Positions 18,523-27,543 of a DNA stretch of 64,000 nt are shown piece after piece. How positions within the stretch are numbered: the stretch's first letter is position 1; every line of letters starts with the position of its first letter. Origin of the DNA: Lachnoclostridium phytofermentans ISDg (GTDB lineage: Bacteria; Bacillota; Clostridia; Lachnospirales; Lachnospiraceae); assembly GCF_000018685.1 (NCBI RefSeq), contig NC_010001.1, positions 4,683,501-4,747,500 of the forward strand, in the 5' to 3' direction. Below the pieces are notes generated by a model. The model was not told where the DNA came from and did not search any database. It saw only the letters and a program-made list of their open reading frames with translations. The translations under genes were made by a program, and so were the position numbers.

Positions 18523-18801
18523 AAAAAAAAGGCCCCTTAAAACAAGGGACCGAAACTTCGGTGGTACCACCCAAATTAATTGCTTGCGCAATTCACTCCT
18601 ATCGTTAACGCCGATTTACGCTGTATTTTATACGATATGTTATTATCATAACGTATGCTATATTTATAGCGTACAGTGCTCCAAGGTAGGTTCTATTCGG
18701 CTTCATAAGAGTTTTCACCAGCCACTCTCTCTCTAAAATGACTTACCTATATACTATTCCTCTTCATCGCAACTTTCTATGCATCGCACAGAATTTAGAT
18801 T
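18523..18801 (-). ncRNA. Proline T-box leader
   Basis: On the reverse strand the specifier CCT (18690-18688) lies in the context GAACCTACC. The T-box core TGGGTGGTACCACCGAAG lies at about 18573-18556. The terminator pairs GGTCCCTT (18551-18544) with AAGGGGCC (18538-18531), followed by eight T. It should sense uncharged tRNA-Pro and control proS. Confidence 0.93.
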
Positions 18802-18807
18802 ACCATG

Positions 18808-18836
18808 ATTTTATGCTACATACTGGTTTTTGTCAA
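18808..18836 (-). promoter_or_regulatory. Sigma-A promoter of the proS T-box
   Basis: On the reverse strand: TTGACA (18836-18831), 17 bp, TAAAAT (18813-18808). Confidence 0.8.
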
Positions 18837-18895
18837 GAATGATTTTTAGCAAACGTATAGTTCCCCTTATCTAAGCACAATTCTAATATAACAGC

Positions 18896-19942
18896 CTATT
18901 CCTCTGCATATGTCGCAATCACAGTTTTTATAATAACTAAGCTAAGCGGTCCTAAAAAAAAGCCAATCACTCCAAAAAGTTGTACCCCCACATACATTGC
19001 TATCATACTATAGATGGGTTTCACCCCAATTTTGTCTCCTAATAATTTGGGTTCCAATATCTCACGCACTATCTGACATAATAGGAATATGCTCATGATG
19101 ACAGCCGCGTGCATAAACTTTTTTTGTAATAACATCACTATAGTCCATGGAATTAAGATAAGCCCGCTTCCTAACACCGGAAAACCGTCGAATATACCAA
19201 CCGCAAGACCTATCAATAAAGCATACGGGTTCTTTAGTATGAAAAATCCCACCGCATTTATTACTGCTATAATCGACATTAATATCATCTGTGTTTTCAT
19301 ATAGGCAATTCCCGTGTCTGATAACTTTTGTGTAATTTTATGAACCGCAGGGTAAAATTCTGATTTTCGAAGCCCTACCTTATATTCCTCCATATCCTTT
19401 ATAATTAAAATAGTAGCTACTAAAATAATAAGGAAAATTGCAAGAAACTCTGCTAAACCAATGGCTAACTTTATTGTTTGAACCGTCATCTTAGGTAATA
19501 TATTCATTTGAACATACTTTACCAAGGTTTCCATTCCATCATTCACTACTAATTTTAATGATCCATCCTTAAAACCGAACAGCTTATCCCCCGTAACACA
19601 AATGATTTCTACCTGTTGCGTAAAATATTGCTGGTAAATCGGAATATTTCGCAAAAATAATACGACTTGATTGAATAAAATTCTTCCAAGATAACATAAT
19701 ATTACTGAAATTACTAGTAATAACAAAAGAACACCAAAACCTCCACCAACCACTAGAGGAATTTTTAATTTTCGGTGTAAAAAGCCTACTACTGGTCGTA
19801 ACAGCCAAGCGATAAAGTAGGCAAATAAAAATGGGACAAACAGCGGTAATAGGTATTTCATACCTATATACACAGCAATGATTGTCCCAGCAGTAAGAAG
19901 TAACTTTCTTTTATTTTTTGATAGTTTCACTTTCTTCTCCAA
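18896..19942 (-). CDS. AI-2E/PerM family membrane protein
   Basis: About 348 residues with about eight hydrophobic segments, in the family layout. N-terminal helices come first (YLLPLFVPFLFAYFIAWLLRPVVGFL), then a soluble middle region (about 105-165), then the C-terminal membrane block containing GIFDGFPVLGSGLILIPW and VREILEPKLLGDKIGVKP. Members of this family (PerM, YtvI, TqsA) have been linked to export of small molecules or ion exchange; the cargo cannot be inferred. I prefer the TTG at 19942, since GAGGTGAT lies just upstream; an ATG at 19960 is the alternative and would place that motif inside the coding region. It appears monocistronic. Confidence 0.83.
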   Translation of the reverse strand: MEKKVKLSKNKRKLLLTAGTIIAVYIGMKYLLPLFVPFLFAYFIAWLLRPVVGFLHRKLKIPLVVGGGFGVLLLLLVISVILCYLGRILFNQVVLFLRNIPIYQQYFTQQVEIICVTGDKLFGFKDGSLKLVVNDGMETLVKYVQMNILPKMTVQTIKLAIGLAEFLAIFLIILVATILIIKDMEEYKVGLRKSEFYPAVHKITQKLSDTGIAYMKTQMILMSIIAVINAVGFFILKNPYALLIGLAVGIFDGFPVLGSGLILIPWTIVMLLQKKFMHAAVIMSIFLLCQIVREILEPKLLGDKIGVKPIYSMIAMYVGVQLFGVIGFFLGPLSLVIIKTVIATYAEE

Positions 19943-20209
19943 ACAATCACCTCGTATCAATCCTCAGCTGATTCTGATACTATTGTCTGTAGAAGATTTT
20001 TATCTATGCCCAAAAGTACAATGTAACATATCCCATCTTTCAGAATACTTGATCTCTCTGGCTTTTCGAATTTTGTTAGTTCCTGTTAAATATTCTTCCT
20101 AATTATGTTATGGATATATACCCAAAACTAGGATAGCATTTTAAAAAATTAATCTAAATAAGATAAAATACTTTATATTATAAAGTAACCGATTCAAAAA
20201 TAAAATAAC

Positions 20210-20965
20210 CTATAAACTAACAGATACAAAAGGAATTCCTTTCTCTGCTGCCTGCTTTACAAGTTCCATTCCACGAATCACCTTGTAATCGTCTTCCGTT
20301 TTTTCAATAACGATATCACCCTCTAAATAAAGCTTCTCTGGATTTGCAGACATTGTAGCCTCTTCTATCCCAAGACGCTTTGGAGACATTAAAATCTTTG
20401 TTTCTTTCTTATCGCCATTATTCTTGTATTTTTCAGCTTCTTCTAAAATAACCTTAGATAGAAGATCTGGTGTACAATACGTACTATCTAAAATCAAATT
20501 ATAATTTAAAAAATTAAAATAATCCAAATTATAAATATCTTTATAACGAATATCCTCTGTTTGAGCACGAAGTTTTAATTGCTGTTTCGCATCTTCTGCG
20601 CTTGAATATTTTTCAACATTACCTCGATTATCCCCATACACGCGGTCGGCTGCAACATGAAGACTAACGGATAAAAAAACTTTGAATGATGTTTCAACAA
20701 AGTTCCATGCCAATCTGGAATCAAATACAATCGCCTTATCTGGATTCTCACGACTAATTTTTGCAGTAGTATCATCAATCATATTATCATACTTGTGATC
20801 CTTGCACATGAGTTGGTTCATCTCAAGCACACTGATTCCTAAATCTTCTGCCAGCTTACGCTGTACCTTACCCGTAGAATAAATTTCATAATGATGTTCC
20901 GTTTCTAAAATCTTGCAAATCGTAGATTTTCCGCTTCCGAGATTTCCGGTTAACGTGATATGCAT
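20210..20965 (-). CDS. Cytidylate-kinase-like P-loop protein with extra C-terminal domain
   Basis: 251 residues. Residues 1-185 look like a (d)CMP/AMP-type kinase: P-loop GNLGSGKST at the N-terminus, STGKVQRKLAEDLGI (nucleoside-site helix), FDSRLAWNF, and a LID-type stretch (RVYGDNRGN ... SSAEDAKQQLKLRAQTEDIRYKDIYNLD). The last 65 residues (from about KETKILMSPKRLGIEEA) end with GDIVIEKTEDDYKVIRGMELVKQAAEKGIPFVSVSL, which resembles a small ParB/ribokinase-like tail and is absent from ordinary cytidylate kinases. The true substrate is uncertain. It stands alone, with an AGGAGG ribosome binding site before the ATG. Confidence 0.7.
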   Translation of the reverse strand: MHITLTGNLGSGKSTICKILETEHHYEIYSTGKVQRKLAEDLGISVLEMNQLMCKDHKYDNMIDDTTAKISRENPDKAIVFDSRLAWNFVETSFKVFLSVSLHVAADRVYGDNRGNVEKYSSAEDAKQQLKLRAQTEDIRYKDIYNLDYFNFLNYNLILDSTYCTPDLLSKVILEEAEKYKNNGDKKETKILMSPKRLGIEEATMSANPEKLYLEGDIVIEKTEDDYKVIRGMELVKQAAEKGIPFVSVSL

Positions 20966-21193
20966 TTGTTTTTCCTCCTATTTATAAGCATCTATTTTTT
21001 AAGTTTAATATTTTCTTCCTATCATAGCATGTCTTATTTCATCTTGGAAGAGTATTTTTAAGGAATTTAGCACCTTTTCCCCCACATGCTACTTCCTTAA
21101 CCTTCATTTTCTCTTTTATTTTATCCAATTAACGTGTCACGATACCCTAAATGATACCAAAAGATATCTTTCAAATAATTTTTCCGAAAGATT

Positions 21194-21778
21194 TTATGAA
21201 AAATATAATAATTTTGCATGTAACGCTTCCACTTCTGCTTTATCATGTGTCACAAGGATGACTGTCCTTTCAGATAATGAATCTTTAAGATACGATAATA
21301 CTTGCTCTTTTAAGCTTTCATCTAATCCTTTCAAAGGTTCATCTAGGATAATCACATCACTTTGAGCCATTACCGCTCTGACAATTGCTACCCTACGTTT
21401 CATTCCACCACTTAACTTACTTATTGGCTTTCCTTTATAATCACTTAGAAAAACTTTTGAAAATTCTTTCTCCACTTGTTCTGTTCCTATATCCGAAGGT
21501 AACACCATCTTTACATTTGTGATAGCATCAGACCCTTCACATAAACGGTCTTCTTGAAACACAGCAGAAAACTTTATATTTTCCAATCCAGTAACATTTC
21601 CCGCAGATGGTTTCAATAATCCCAATAGTACTTTCACAAATGTTGTTTTTCCTATACCAGAGGCCCCCATAATACCGATTACTTCCCCTGGTTTTATCGT
21701 AAGATTTAAATCTTTTAGAACCTGTTTTTCGCCAAAATTCAAAGAGACATTCTTAAAGATAATTTCTTTCTCACTCAT
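21194..21778 (-). CDS. ABC transporter ATPase, nitrate/sulfonate/taurine type
   Basis: 194 residues from the ATG at 21778, which is preceded by GGAGG; the upstream in-frame ATG at 21790 overlaps that ribosome binding site. Walker A is GASGIGKT, the Q-loop AVFQEDRL, the signature LSGGMKRRVAIVRA, Walker B VIILDEP, and the H-loop LVTHDKAE. It is short (the family usually has about 240 residues), ending soon after the H-loop, but all ATPase motifs are present. It pairs with the permease gene 85 bp upstream. The binding protein normally found in SsuABC/TauABC-like systems is missing here, so substrate recognition must be encoded elsewhere or lost. Confidence 0.85.
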   Translation of the reverse strand: MSEKEIIFKNVSLNFGEKQVLKDLNLTIKPGEVIGIMGASGIGKTTFVKVLLGLLKPSAGNVTGLENIKFSAVFQEDRLCEGSDAITNVKMVLPSDIGTEQVEKEFSKVFLSDYKGKPISKLSGGMKRRVAIVRAVMAQSDVIILDEPLKGLDESLKEQVLSYLKDSLSERTVILVTHDKAEVEALHAKLLYFS

Positions 21779-21863
21779 CTTGTCCTCCATTAAGGTACTT
21801 TAACACCTTACATAGCAGTTTTAACGTTGTGCGCACCAAAATTTAATTGCACACTCCGATTCC

Positions 21864-22643
21864 CTATCTTTCTAACATTTCTTTGGTTAAGGCATAGTTT
21901 AATTTATTTATAAGCAAAAGAATAAGCTTTTCAAATACTACACTAATTCCTATAATCACAACAGTCCAAGCAAACATCTCTTTTGTCATAAGATATAATT
22001 TAGCCTCATATAGTTGCTCACCAATTGAGTTGTTTGGTAAACCAATTACCTCTGCAGCAATCCCTGATTTCCAACAAAAGCCCAAACCTACCGAACAAGC
22101 AGAAACAAAATATGGCATCACGGCTGGAAGATAGATAAATTTTAACTTTCTAAGTCCACTCATATGAAAAACTGCCGCCATTTCAAGTAAACCTTGGTCT
22201 GCTGATTCCACTCCTTTTAACACATTCGTGTAGATAATAGGAAGAACCATAAGAAAAGAAATTAATATCGATAGGTTTCTTGCCCTCACCCATAAAAGAG
22301 CTAATATTACAAATGAAGCAACTGGAATGGATTTAATCACTCTCATCGCAACCGTAAAAAACTCTTTTAAAAATACATTATGATAAGCCCCAAGTGATAA
22401 TAATACACCAGTTACTACCGCTAAAATAAATCCTAGGCTTATTTTTAGAAAAGAAGATGAGATGCTAAACCAAAAACTTTTTTCAAAAATTAATTTCGCT
22501 AAAGTAGTCACTACTTGTATGGGGGAAGCAATTAATATATTGCTATTTATCACTATGCTTGCTACTTGCCACAATATTAGCCATATTGCAATTGCAAGCA
22601 AAGTTATATATCTTTTATGTACATCCTTATTAAAGTCTTTCAT
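21864..22643 (-). CDS. ABC transporter permease, SsuC/TauC-like
   Basis: About 259 residues from the ATG at 22643 (GAGGG 5 nt upstream; normal permease start MKDFNKDVHKRYITLLAIAIW). The open frame extends to 22724 but that part overlaps a tandem repeat block and adds an unlikely N-terminus. Six hydrophobic segments are visible. The cytoplasmic EAA-type loop is EMAAVFHMSGLRKLKFIYLPAVMPY. It belongs to the binding-protein-dependent permeases for sulfonate/nitrate/thiamine-precursor-type substrates. It forms a two-gene unit with the ATPase downstream. The substrate is unknown. Confidence 0.83.
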   Translation of the reverse strand: MKDFNKDVHKRYITLLAIAIWLILWQVASIVINSNILIASPIQVVTTLAKLIFEKSFWFSISSSFLKISLGFILAVVTGVLLSLGAYHNVFLKEFFTVAMRVIKSIPVASFVILALLWVRARNLSILISFLMVLPIIYTNVLKGVESADQGLLEMAAVFHMSGLRKLKFIYLPAVMPYFVSACSVGLGFCWKSGIAAEVIGLPNNSIGEQLYEAKLYLMTKEMFAWTVVIIGISVVFEKLILLLINKLNYALTKEMLER

Positions 22644-22713
22644 CCATACCCTCATTTCTGCTTGGTCATTGTCATGCTTGTAAGACGATGCATATTGTAA
22701 CATCATTGCAGTA

Positions 22714-22853
22714 GTTTCTATCATAGATAAACCTACTGTAACACAATACAGTTGACCTCTATCATAGAAGTAACCAACAACACATTACAGTTGATTTCTA
22801 TCATAAAAATAACCAACAACATATTACAGTTGATATCTATCATAGAAATAACC
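22714..22853. repeat. 39-bp tandem repeats upstream of the ABC pair
   Basis: Units beginning CAGTTG start at 22749, 22788 and 22827 (exact 39-bp spacing), each containing CTATCATARAARTAACC. A more diverged partial copy (22714-22748) precedes them. The block lies in the promoter region of the ABC permease gene and touches the upstream in-frame ATG. Confidence 0.85.
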
Positions 22854-22892
22854 CTACCTAAATATTAATAAAACACGTTTCCACCAAATAAA

Positions 22893-22953
22893 TTAGCCAT
22901 ACTGTCAAGTTCTATCATATACCATGATACTTCCCCTTGACAAGTATGGCTAA
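22893..22953 (-). terminator. Terminator-like hairpin at the end of the trp operon
   Basis: TTAGCCATACTGTCAAG (22893-22909) pairs with CTTGACAAGTATGGCTAA (22936-22953) with one bulge. The reverse-strand transcript then reads TTTATTT. It begins 5 bp after the trpA stop. Confidence 0.7.
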
Positions 22954-22957
22954 ACAC

Positions 22958-23731
22958 TTACTTACAAATTGATTTCTTTAATACTTTGATAAAATCAGTC
23001 ACTGGCTGAACACACTGCTCTTGATGCTTTGCAATAATATCTACAATTGCGCTGCCGACAATTACACCATCGGATATCTCTGCCATCTCCCTTGCTTGTT
23101 CTGGTGTAGAAATTCCAAACCCAACTGCACAAGGAATATCGGTTACCTTCTTCGCCTCTTTTATCATGTAATCCACTTGACTTCCTATCTCTGTTCTTAC
23201 TCCGGTTACCCCAAGAGAAGAAACGCAGTATAAGAAACCTTCTGCTTCCTTTAGTATGGTTTGAATTCTTTCCTTTGAGGTTGGTGCTATCATCGATATT
23301 AATGTAATATCATGTAATTTACAAAGAGGAAGTAGCTCTTCCTTTTCTTCATAAGGAAGGTCAGGTACAATTACTCCATCGATACCAACTTCTTTGCAAC
23401 GCCTTAAAAATCGATCTGCACCGTAGGTATAGATAGGGTTTATATAAGTCATAAACACTAATGGTACCAATACCTTGCTCCTTACCCTTCCTATCATATC
23501 AAACAGCAAATCTGTGGTTGCCCCCGCCTTTAATGCTCTTTCATTTGCCTCCTGGATAATAGGGCCTTCCGCAATCGGATCAGAAAATGGGATTCCTATC
23601 TCAATTAGGTCCGCTCCCTCCATTGCCATACTAACAATCAATTCTTCTGTGACTTCAATTCCTGGATCTCCACCTGTAATAAAGGTAATAAGTGCCTTTC
23701 CCTTCGTAAATGCTTGTTCTATCCTAGTCAT
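22958..23731 (-). CDS. trpA: Tryptophan synthase alpha chain
   Basis: 257 residues, TIM-barrel lyase that cleaves indole-3-glycerol phosphate and passes indole to TrpB. The catalytic Glu and Asp lie in EIGIPFSDPIAEGP and DGVIVPDLPYEE; the phosphate loop is GFGISTPEQ followed by GVIVGSAIV. Length is normal. Its start overlaps the trpB stop by 8 bp, the usual coupling of the two subunits. It is the last gene of the operon and is followed by a hairpin terminator. Confidence 0.97.
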   Translation of the reverse strand: MTRIEQAFTKGKALITFITGGDPGIEVTEELIVSMAMEGADLIEIGIPFSDPIAEGPIIQEANERALKAGATTDLLFDMIGRVRSKVLVPLVFMTYINPIYTYGADRFLRRCKEVGIDGVIVPDLPYEEKEELLPLCKLHDITLISMIAPTSKERIQTILKEAEGFLYCVSSLGVTGVRTEIGSQVDYMIKEAKKVTDIPCAVGFGISTPEQAREMAEISDGVIVGSAIVDIIAKHQEQCVQPVTDFIKVLKKSICK

Positions 23732-24908
23732 ATAATTTCACCCCCCTATATCTAGCAATCGCAGCAACATCCTTATCTCCACGTCCTGAGATATTTATCA
23801 CAAGGATACTGTCTTTCCCCATCGTTGGCGCTAACTTCTTTGCGTATGCAACAGCATGAGCACTCTCTATTGCAGGTATAATTCCTTCTGTTCTTGAAAG
23901 ATATTCAAATGCCTCCACCGCTTCATCGTCCGTAACTGGTACATAAGTTGCCCGATTGGTATCATGTAACATAGCATGCTCCGGTCCGATTCCAGGGTAA
24001 TCAAGACCCGCAGAAATAGAGTAAACAGGAGCAATTTGACCATATTCATCCTGGCAGAAATAAGATTTCATTCCATGGAAAATACCTTCTGTTCCATTTG
24101 CGATGGTAGCTGCATTTTTAGGATGATTTACACCAAGTCCTGCTGCCTCACAACCATATAAAGCTACACTAGGATCATTTAGGAATTCATAAAATGCTCC
24201 CATAGCATTACTCCCTCCACCAACACAGGCAACGATTGCATCTGGAAGTTTTCCTTCCACTTCCTGTAGTTGAGCTTTGATTTCCTTACCAATCACTTTC
24301 TGAAAATCTCGAACAATTGTTGGGAAAGGATGAGGTCCCATAACAGACCCTAAAACATAATGAGTATCCTCTACCCTCTTCGTCCACTCACGCATCGTTT
24401 CGTTTACTGCATCCTTAAGAGTCATAGTTCCTGAGGTTACTGGATGCACCTTAGCTCCCAATAGTTCCATTCGATAGACATTCAGTACCTGTCGGTCTGT
24501 GTCCTCTTTTCCCATAAAGATTTCACATTCCAGTCCCATAAGTGCTGCGGCTGTTGCTGTCGCCACACCATGTTGGCCGGCTCCAGTTTCTGCTATGACA
24601 CGTGTCTTACCCATTTTTTTTGCCAATAATACCTGACCTAGTACATTATTAATTTTGTGAGAACCCGTATGATTTAAATCCTCTCGCTTTAAGTAAATTT
24701 TAGCCCCAGAAAGATCCTCGGTCATTTTCTTAGCGTAATATAACAACGATGGCCTTCCTGCATATTCATGGTATAAGGTCTCTAGTTCCTTACAAAAATC
24801 AGGATCCTTTTTAAAATACTCGTATGCCTTTTCTACCTCTAACACCGCATTCATTAATGTTTCTGGTACATATTGACCGCCATATTGATGAAATCTTCCT
24901 TCTTTCAT
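23724..24908 (-). CDS. trpB: Tryptophan synthase beta chain
   Basis: 394 residues from the ATG at 24908, where GGAGG is correctly spaced and the normal start MKEGRFHQYGGQYVPETLM follows. The open frame continues upstream to 24971, into the end of trpF, and is rejected. PLP enzyme joining indole and serine. The Schiff-base lysine is in HTGSHKINNVLGQ, the phosphate-binding loop is GGGSNAMG, and AETGAGQHGVATA is the conserved substrate loop. This is the standard TrpB1 type, consistent with an adjacent trpA. Confidence 0.97.
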   Translation of the reverse strand: MKEGRFHQYGGQYVPETLMNAVLEVEKAYEYFKKDPDFCKELETLYHEYAGRPSLLYYAKKMTEDLSGAKIYLKREDLNHTGSHKINNVLGQVLLAKKMGKTRVIAETGAGQHGVATATAAALMGLECEIFMGKEDTDRQVLNVYRMELLGAKVHPVTSGTMTLKDAVNETMREWTKRVEDTHYVLGSVMGPHPFPTIVRDFQKVIGKEIKAQLQEVEGKLPDAIVACVGGGSNAMGAFYEFLNDPSVALYGCEAAGLGVNHPKNAATIANGTEGIFHGMKSYFCQDEYGQIAPVYSISAGLDYPGIGPEHAMLHDTNRATYVPVTDDEAVEAFEYLSRTEGIIPAIESAHAVAYAKKLAPTMGKDSILVINISGRGDKDVAAIARYRGVKLYD

Positions 24909-24942
24909 ATTGTCCTCCATTCTCGCGTACGCTTTTTTGATA

Positions 24943-25599
24943 TTAATTTTCATTCCACCGCCAAGCGGCAAATAAAAACTCCTTTACCTTTTCTTCATCC
25001 TTTTGTCCCATACTTTCTACTCCACTGCTTACATCTACTCCATAAGGCTCTAGCCTACTATCCAAAAGTCTCACGTTTTGTGCTGTTAATCCTCCTGCTA
25101 TAAAATAAGGCTTTTGCAGATACTTCTTAAATTCATTATTAGAACTCTCTTTATAAACTTCGGTTAATATCGTTTCATCAAACCGTTTGCCCTCTCCTCC
25201 ATAGCTATGTTCGCTATACGTATCGTATAAAAAATAATCGCATGGCAAAGTAAGTGCTTCTAAAATTTGTTCTACGGATTGAGCTCGAACGGCCTTTATA
25301 ATAGGCGCTCCTACCTCTAGTTTTAAAGCATTGATGTAATCCCTGTCTTCGTCTCCATGAAGCTGCACTAGCTGTATTGTGTTCTTCTCACACATCTTAG
25401 CTATTCTTTCTATAGATTCATTTACAAAAACACCAACAGCTTGAATCTCGCTTGATAGCTCTCTTCGCAATAATGAGGCAACCTCTTCATCAATTTTTCT
25501 TTTCACACCCGCAAATACAAATCCCACATAATTTGGAGCGTACTTATTCACAATTTCAATCTCACGAAGAGACTTTAATCCACAAATCTTTGTTTTCAT
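24943..25599 (-). CDS. trpF: Phosphoribosylanthranilate isomerase
   Basis: 218 residues, a small TIM barrel catalysing the Amadori rearrangement of phosphoribosylanthranilate. The N-terminal KICGLKS carries the catalytic Cys. VQLHGDED is the typical third-strand motif; the acid is expected in the FLYDTYSE region; the phosphate site is FIAGGLTAQN and GVDVSSGVES. It is separated from trpC by 106 bp, the largest gap in the operon, and precedes trpB by 34 bp. Confidence 0.95.
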   Translation of the reverse strand: MKTKICGLKSLREIEIVNKYAPNYVGFVFAGVKRKIDEEVASLLRRELSSEIQAVGVFVNESIERIAKMCEKNTIQLVQLHGDEDRDYINALKLEVGAPIIKAVRAQSVEQILEALTLPCDYFLYDTYSEHSYGGEGKRFDETILTEVYKESSNNEFKKYLQKPYFIAGGLTAQNVRLLDSRLEPYGVDVSSGVESMGQKDEEKVKEFLFAAWRWNEN

Positions 25600-25705
25600 T
25601 CACATTCCCCTCATTACTGCACTGTTTTTTCCCACCATGGGTTTATTGCTACAACATAGACATAAACTTACCGTGTAAAAACTATATTTACTCTTTCCCC
25701 ATTCC

Positions 25706-26521
25706 CTAAAGTAGACTTTTAAGATTTCGTATCATTAGTTTTTTATTTGATGCTTTCATTAGCGTCTCACCGATTAGAACTCCGTTTACACCCGCTTCCT
25801 TAAGCTCTTTTATCTGCTCTGGTGTAGAAATCCCGCTTTCTGCAATAAAGATAGCCTCCTTTGGAACAAGCGTACGTAACTTTAAACTATTTTCAATTGA
25901 TACCTCAAAGGTTGATAAATTTCGATTATTCACACCGATTATTCTTGCTCCACATTGAAGAGCCCTCATTACTTCCTCTTGGTTATGAGTTTCCACTAAT
26001 GCACTTAGCCCCAGTTCATCGCAGATTTTCAGAAATCCGGTTAACTGCTCCTCTGTTAAGATGGATACTATGAGTAAGACACAATCCGCACCAAGTAGTT
26101 TCGCTTGGTAAATCTGATAAGCTTCTAGGATAAAGTCTTTTCGTAGTACAGGAATACCTACTTCTTTTTTTACCTCCATCAGGTAATCATCCTTTCCAAG
26201 AAAAAAGGTGGGTTCCGTAAGCACTGAAATTGCAGCAGCACCGCCTTCTTCATACTCTTTGGCTATGAATACTGGATCAAAATCCTTTGCTATCATACCT
26301 TTTGAAGGAGATGCCCTTTTAATCTCACAAAGAAAATTAACACCCGGTCTACTCATGACTTCTTCAAAAAAAAATTTGTCTCGTGATATGGAAGAAGAAC
26401 TACCAAATCCTTGCTTGATAGCCATCTCGGTTGCGCTCTTTTTTATAACTTCTTCCGGAAGTCTTCGCTTTTCTTGATTGATTCTATCTTTTGTTGTTTC
26501 TACTATTTTTTCTAAAATCAT
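25706..26521 (-). CDS. trpC: Indole-3-glycerol phosphate synthase
   Basis: 271 residues, TIM barrel closing the indole ring from CdRP. The family motifs are CEIKRASPSKGMIAKDFDP with the catalytic Lys, VLRKDFILEAYQIYQA, and GVNNRNLSTFEV. The C-terminal phosphate loop is AESGISTPEQ and GVLIGETLMKA. It is not fused to TrpF, unlike in enterobacteria. It starts 3 bp after the trpD stop. Confidence 0.97.
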   Translation of the reverse strand: MILEKIVETTKDRINQEKRRLPEEVIKKSATEMAIKQGFGSSSSISRDKFFFEEVMSRPGVNFLCEIKRASPSKGMIAKDFDPVFIAKEYEEGGAAAISVLTEPTFFLGKDDYLMEVKKEVGIPVLRKDFILEAYQIYQAKLLGADCVLLIVSILTEEQLTGFLKICDELGLSALVETHNQEEVMRALQCGARIIGVNNRNLSTFEVSIENSLKLRTLVPKEAIFIAESGISTPEQIKELKEAGVNGVLIGETLMKASNKKLMIRNLKSLL

Positions 26522-26524
26522 GGC

Positions 26525-27535
26525 TCACCTCCGATTTGACAGTTCAATAAATTTATCAAGCTGATGGATCGCCTTCTTACTATCGATTATATCAGTTGCA
26601 ATTTTTGCTGCTTCTTGTAATGTAATATCGTCTCTTACCATATAGATACAAGCAGCTGCATTAAAGATAACTGCATCCCTTTTCGGCCCTTTTTCACCAT
26701 TTAAAATTGCCCTTGTAATTGCTGCGTTCTCTGCCGGAGAACCACCTACAAGATCTTCCTTTTTGCACTTTGTTAATCCAATTTGCTCTGGTTCTAAAAT
26801 ATAATCGTATAGTTTTCCATCTCGTATCTTACAACATACCGTTTGGTGACTTAGTGATATCTCATCTAAACCATCCCTTCCGTATACAACCATTCCTCGT
26901 TTTACTCCAAGCTTTAATAAAACTCTGGCCAGTGGTTTTACTAATGCTTCTTCATAAACACCTAAAAGCTCTAAATTTGCTCCAGCCGGATTTGCTAGCG
27001 GACCAAGGATATTAAAAATTGTTCGAATCCCAAGTTCTCTCCTTACTGGTGCAACAAACTTCATTGCACTATGATAGGTTTGAGCAAACATAAAGCACAA
27101 GCCCATTTCTTCTAAAATCTTTGCACTCTCAAGTGGAGCTAGCATAATATTAACCCCTAATGCTTCAAGCACATCTGCTGCACCACATTTACTTGAAACA
27201 CATCGATTTCCATGCTTTGCAACTGGAATCCCTGCTGCGGATACAACAAATCCTGTAGTCGTTGAGATATTAAAGGTATTTGCTTCATCTCCCCCCGTCC
27301 CAACGATTTCTAATACATCCATATTATGAAGTAATCTTACACAGTGCTTTCTCATGCCTGCTGCACTCGCTGTTATTTCGTCAATGGTTTCCCCTTTCAT
27401 ACGAAGTGCAGTAAGGTAGGAGCCAATTAAAACATTCGAGGCTTCTCCACTCATAATCTCATCCATTACCTGTTCTGCTACCTCATAGCTTAAATCCTCT
27501 TTATTCACCAATTGATAAATCGCTTCTTTAATCAT
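26525..27535 (-). CDS. trpD: Anthranilate phosphoribosyltransferase
   Basis: 336 residues. It transfers phosphoribose from PRPP to anthranilate. The glycine-rich PRPP loop GTGGDEANTFNISTT, KHGNRCVSSKCGAADVLEALG and the metal-binding DE in VVYGRDGLDEISL are all present. It is not fused to TrpG. It lies 8 bp downstream of trpG in the same operon. Confidence 0.97.
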   Translation of the reverse strand: MIKEAIYQLVNKEDLSYEVAEQVMDEIMSGEASNVLIGSYLTALRMKGETIDEITASAAGMRKHCVRLLHNMDVLEIVGTGGDEANTFNISTTTGFVVSAAGIPVAKHGNRCVSSKCGAADVLEALGVNIMLAPLESAKILEEMGLCFMFAQTYHSAMKFVAPVRRELGIRTIFNILGPLANPAGANLELLGVYEEALVKPLARVLLKLGVKRGMVVYGRDGLDEISLSHQTVCCKIRDGKLYDYILEPEQIGLTKCKKEDLVGGSPAENAAITRAILNGEKGPKRDAVIFNAAACIYMVRDDITLQEAAKIATDIIDSKKAIHQLDKFIELSNRR

Positions 27536-27543
27536 ACTTTACC

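Noticed and set aside
18434..18574. In-frame N-terminal extension of proS
   Set aside because: It reads through the T-box terminator and has no ribosome binding site; the ATG at 18433 has one.
22714..22853. CRISPR array
   Set aside because: The 39-bp units are directly adjacent and have no spacers; no cas genes are nearby. The same applies to the other tandem repeats.
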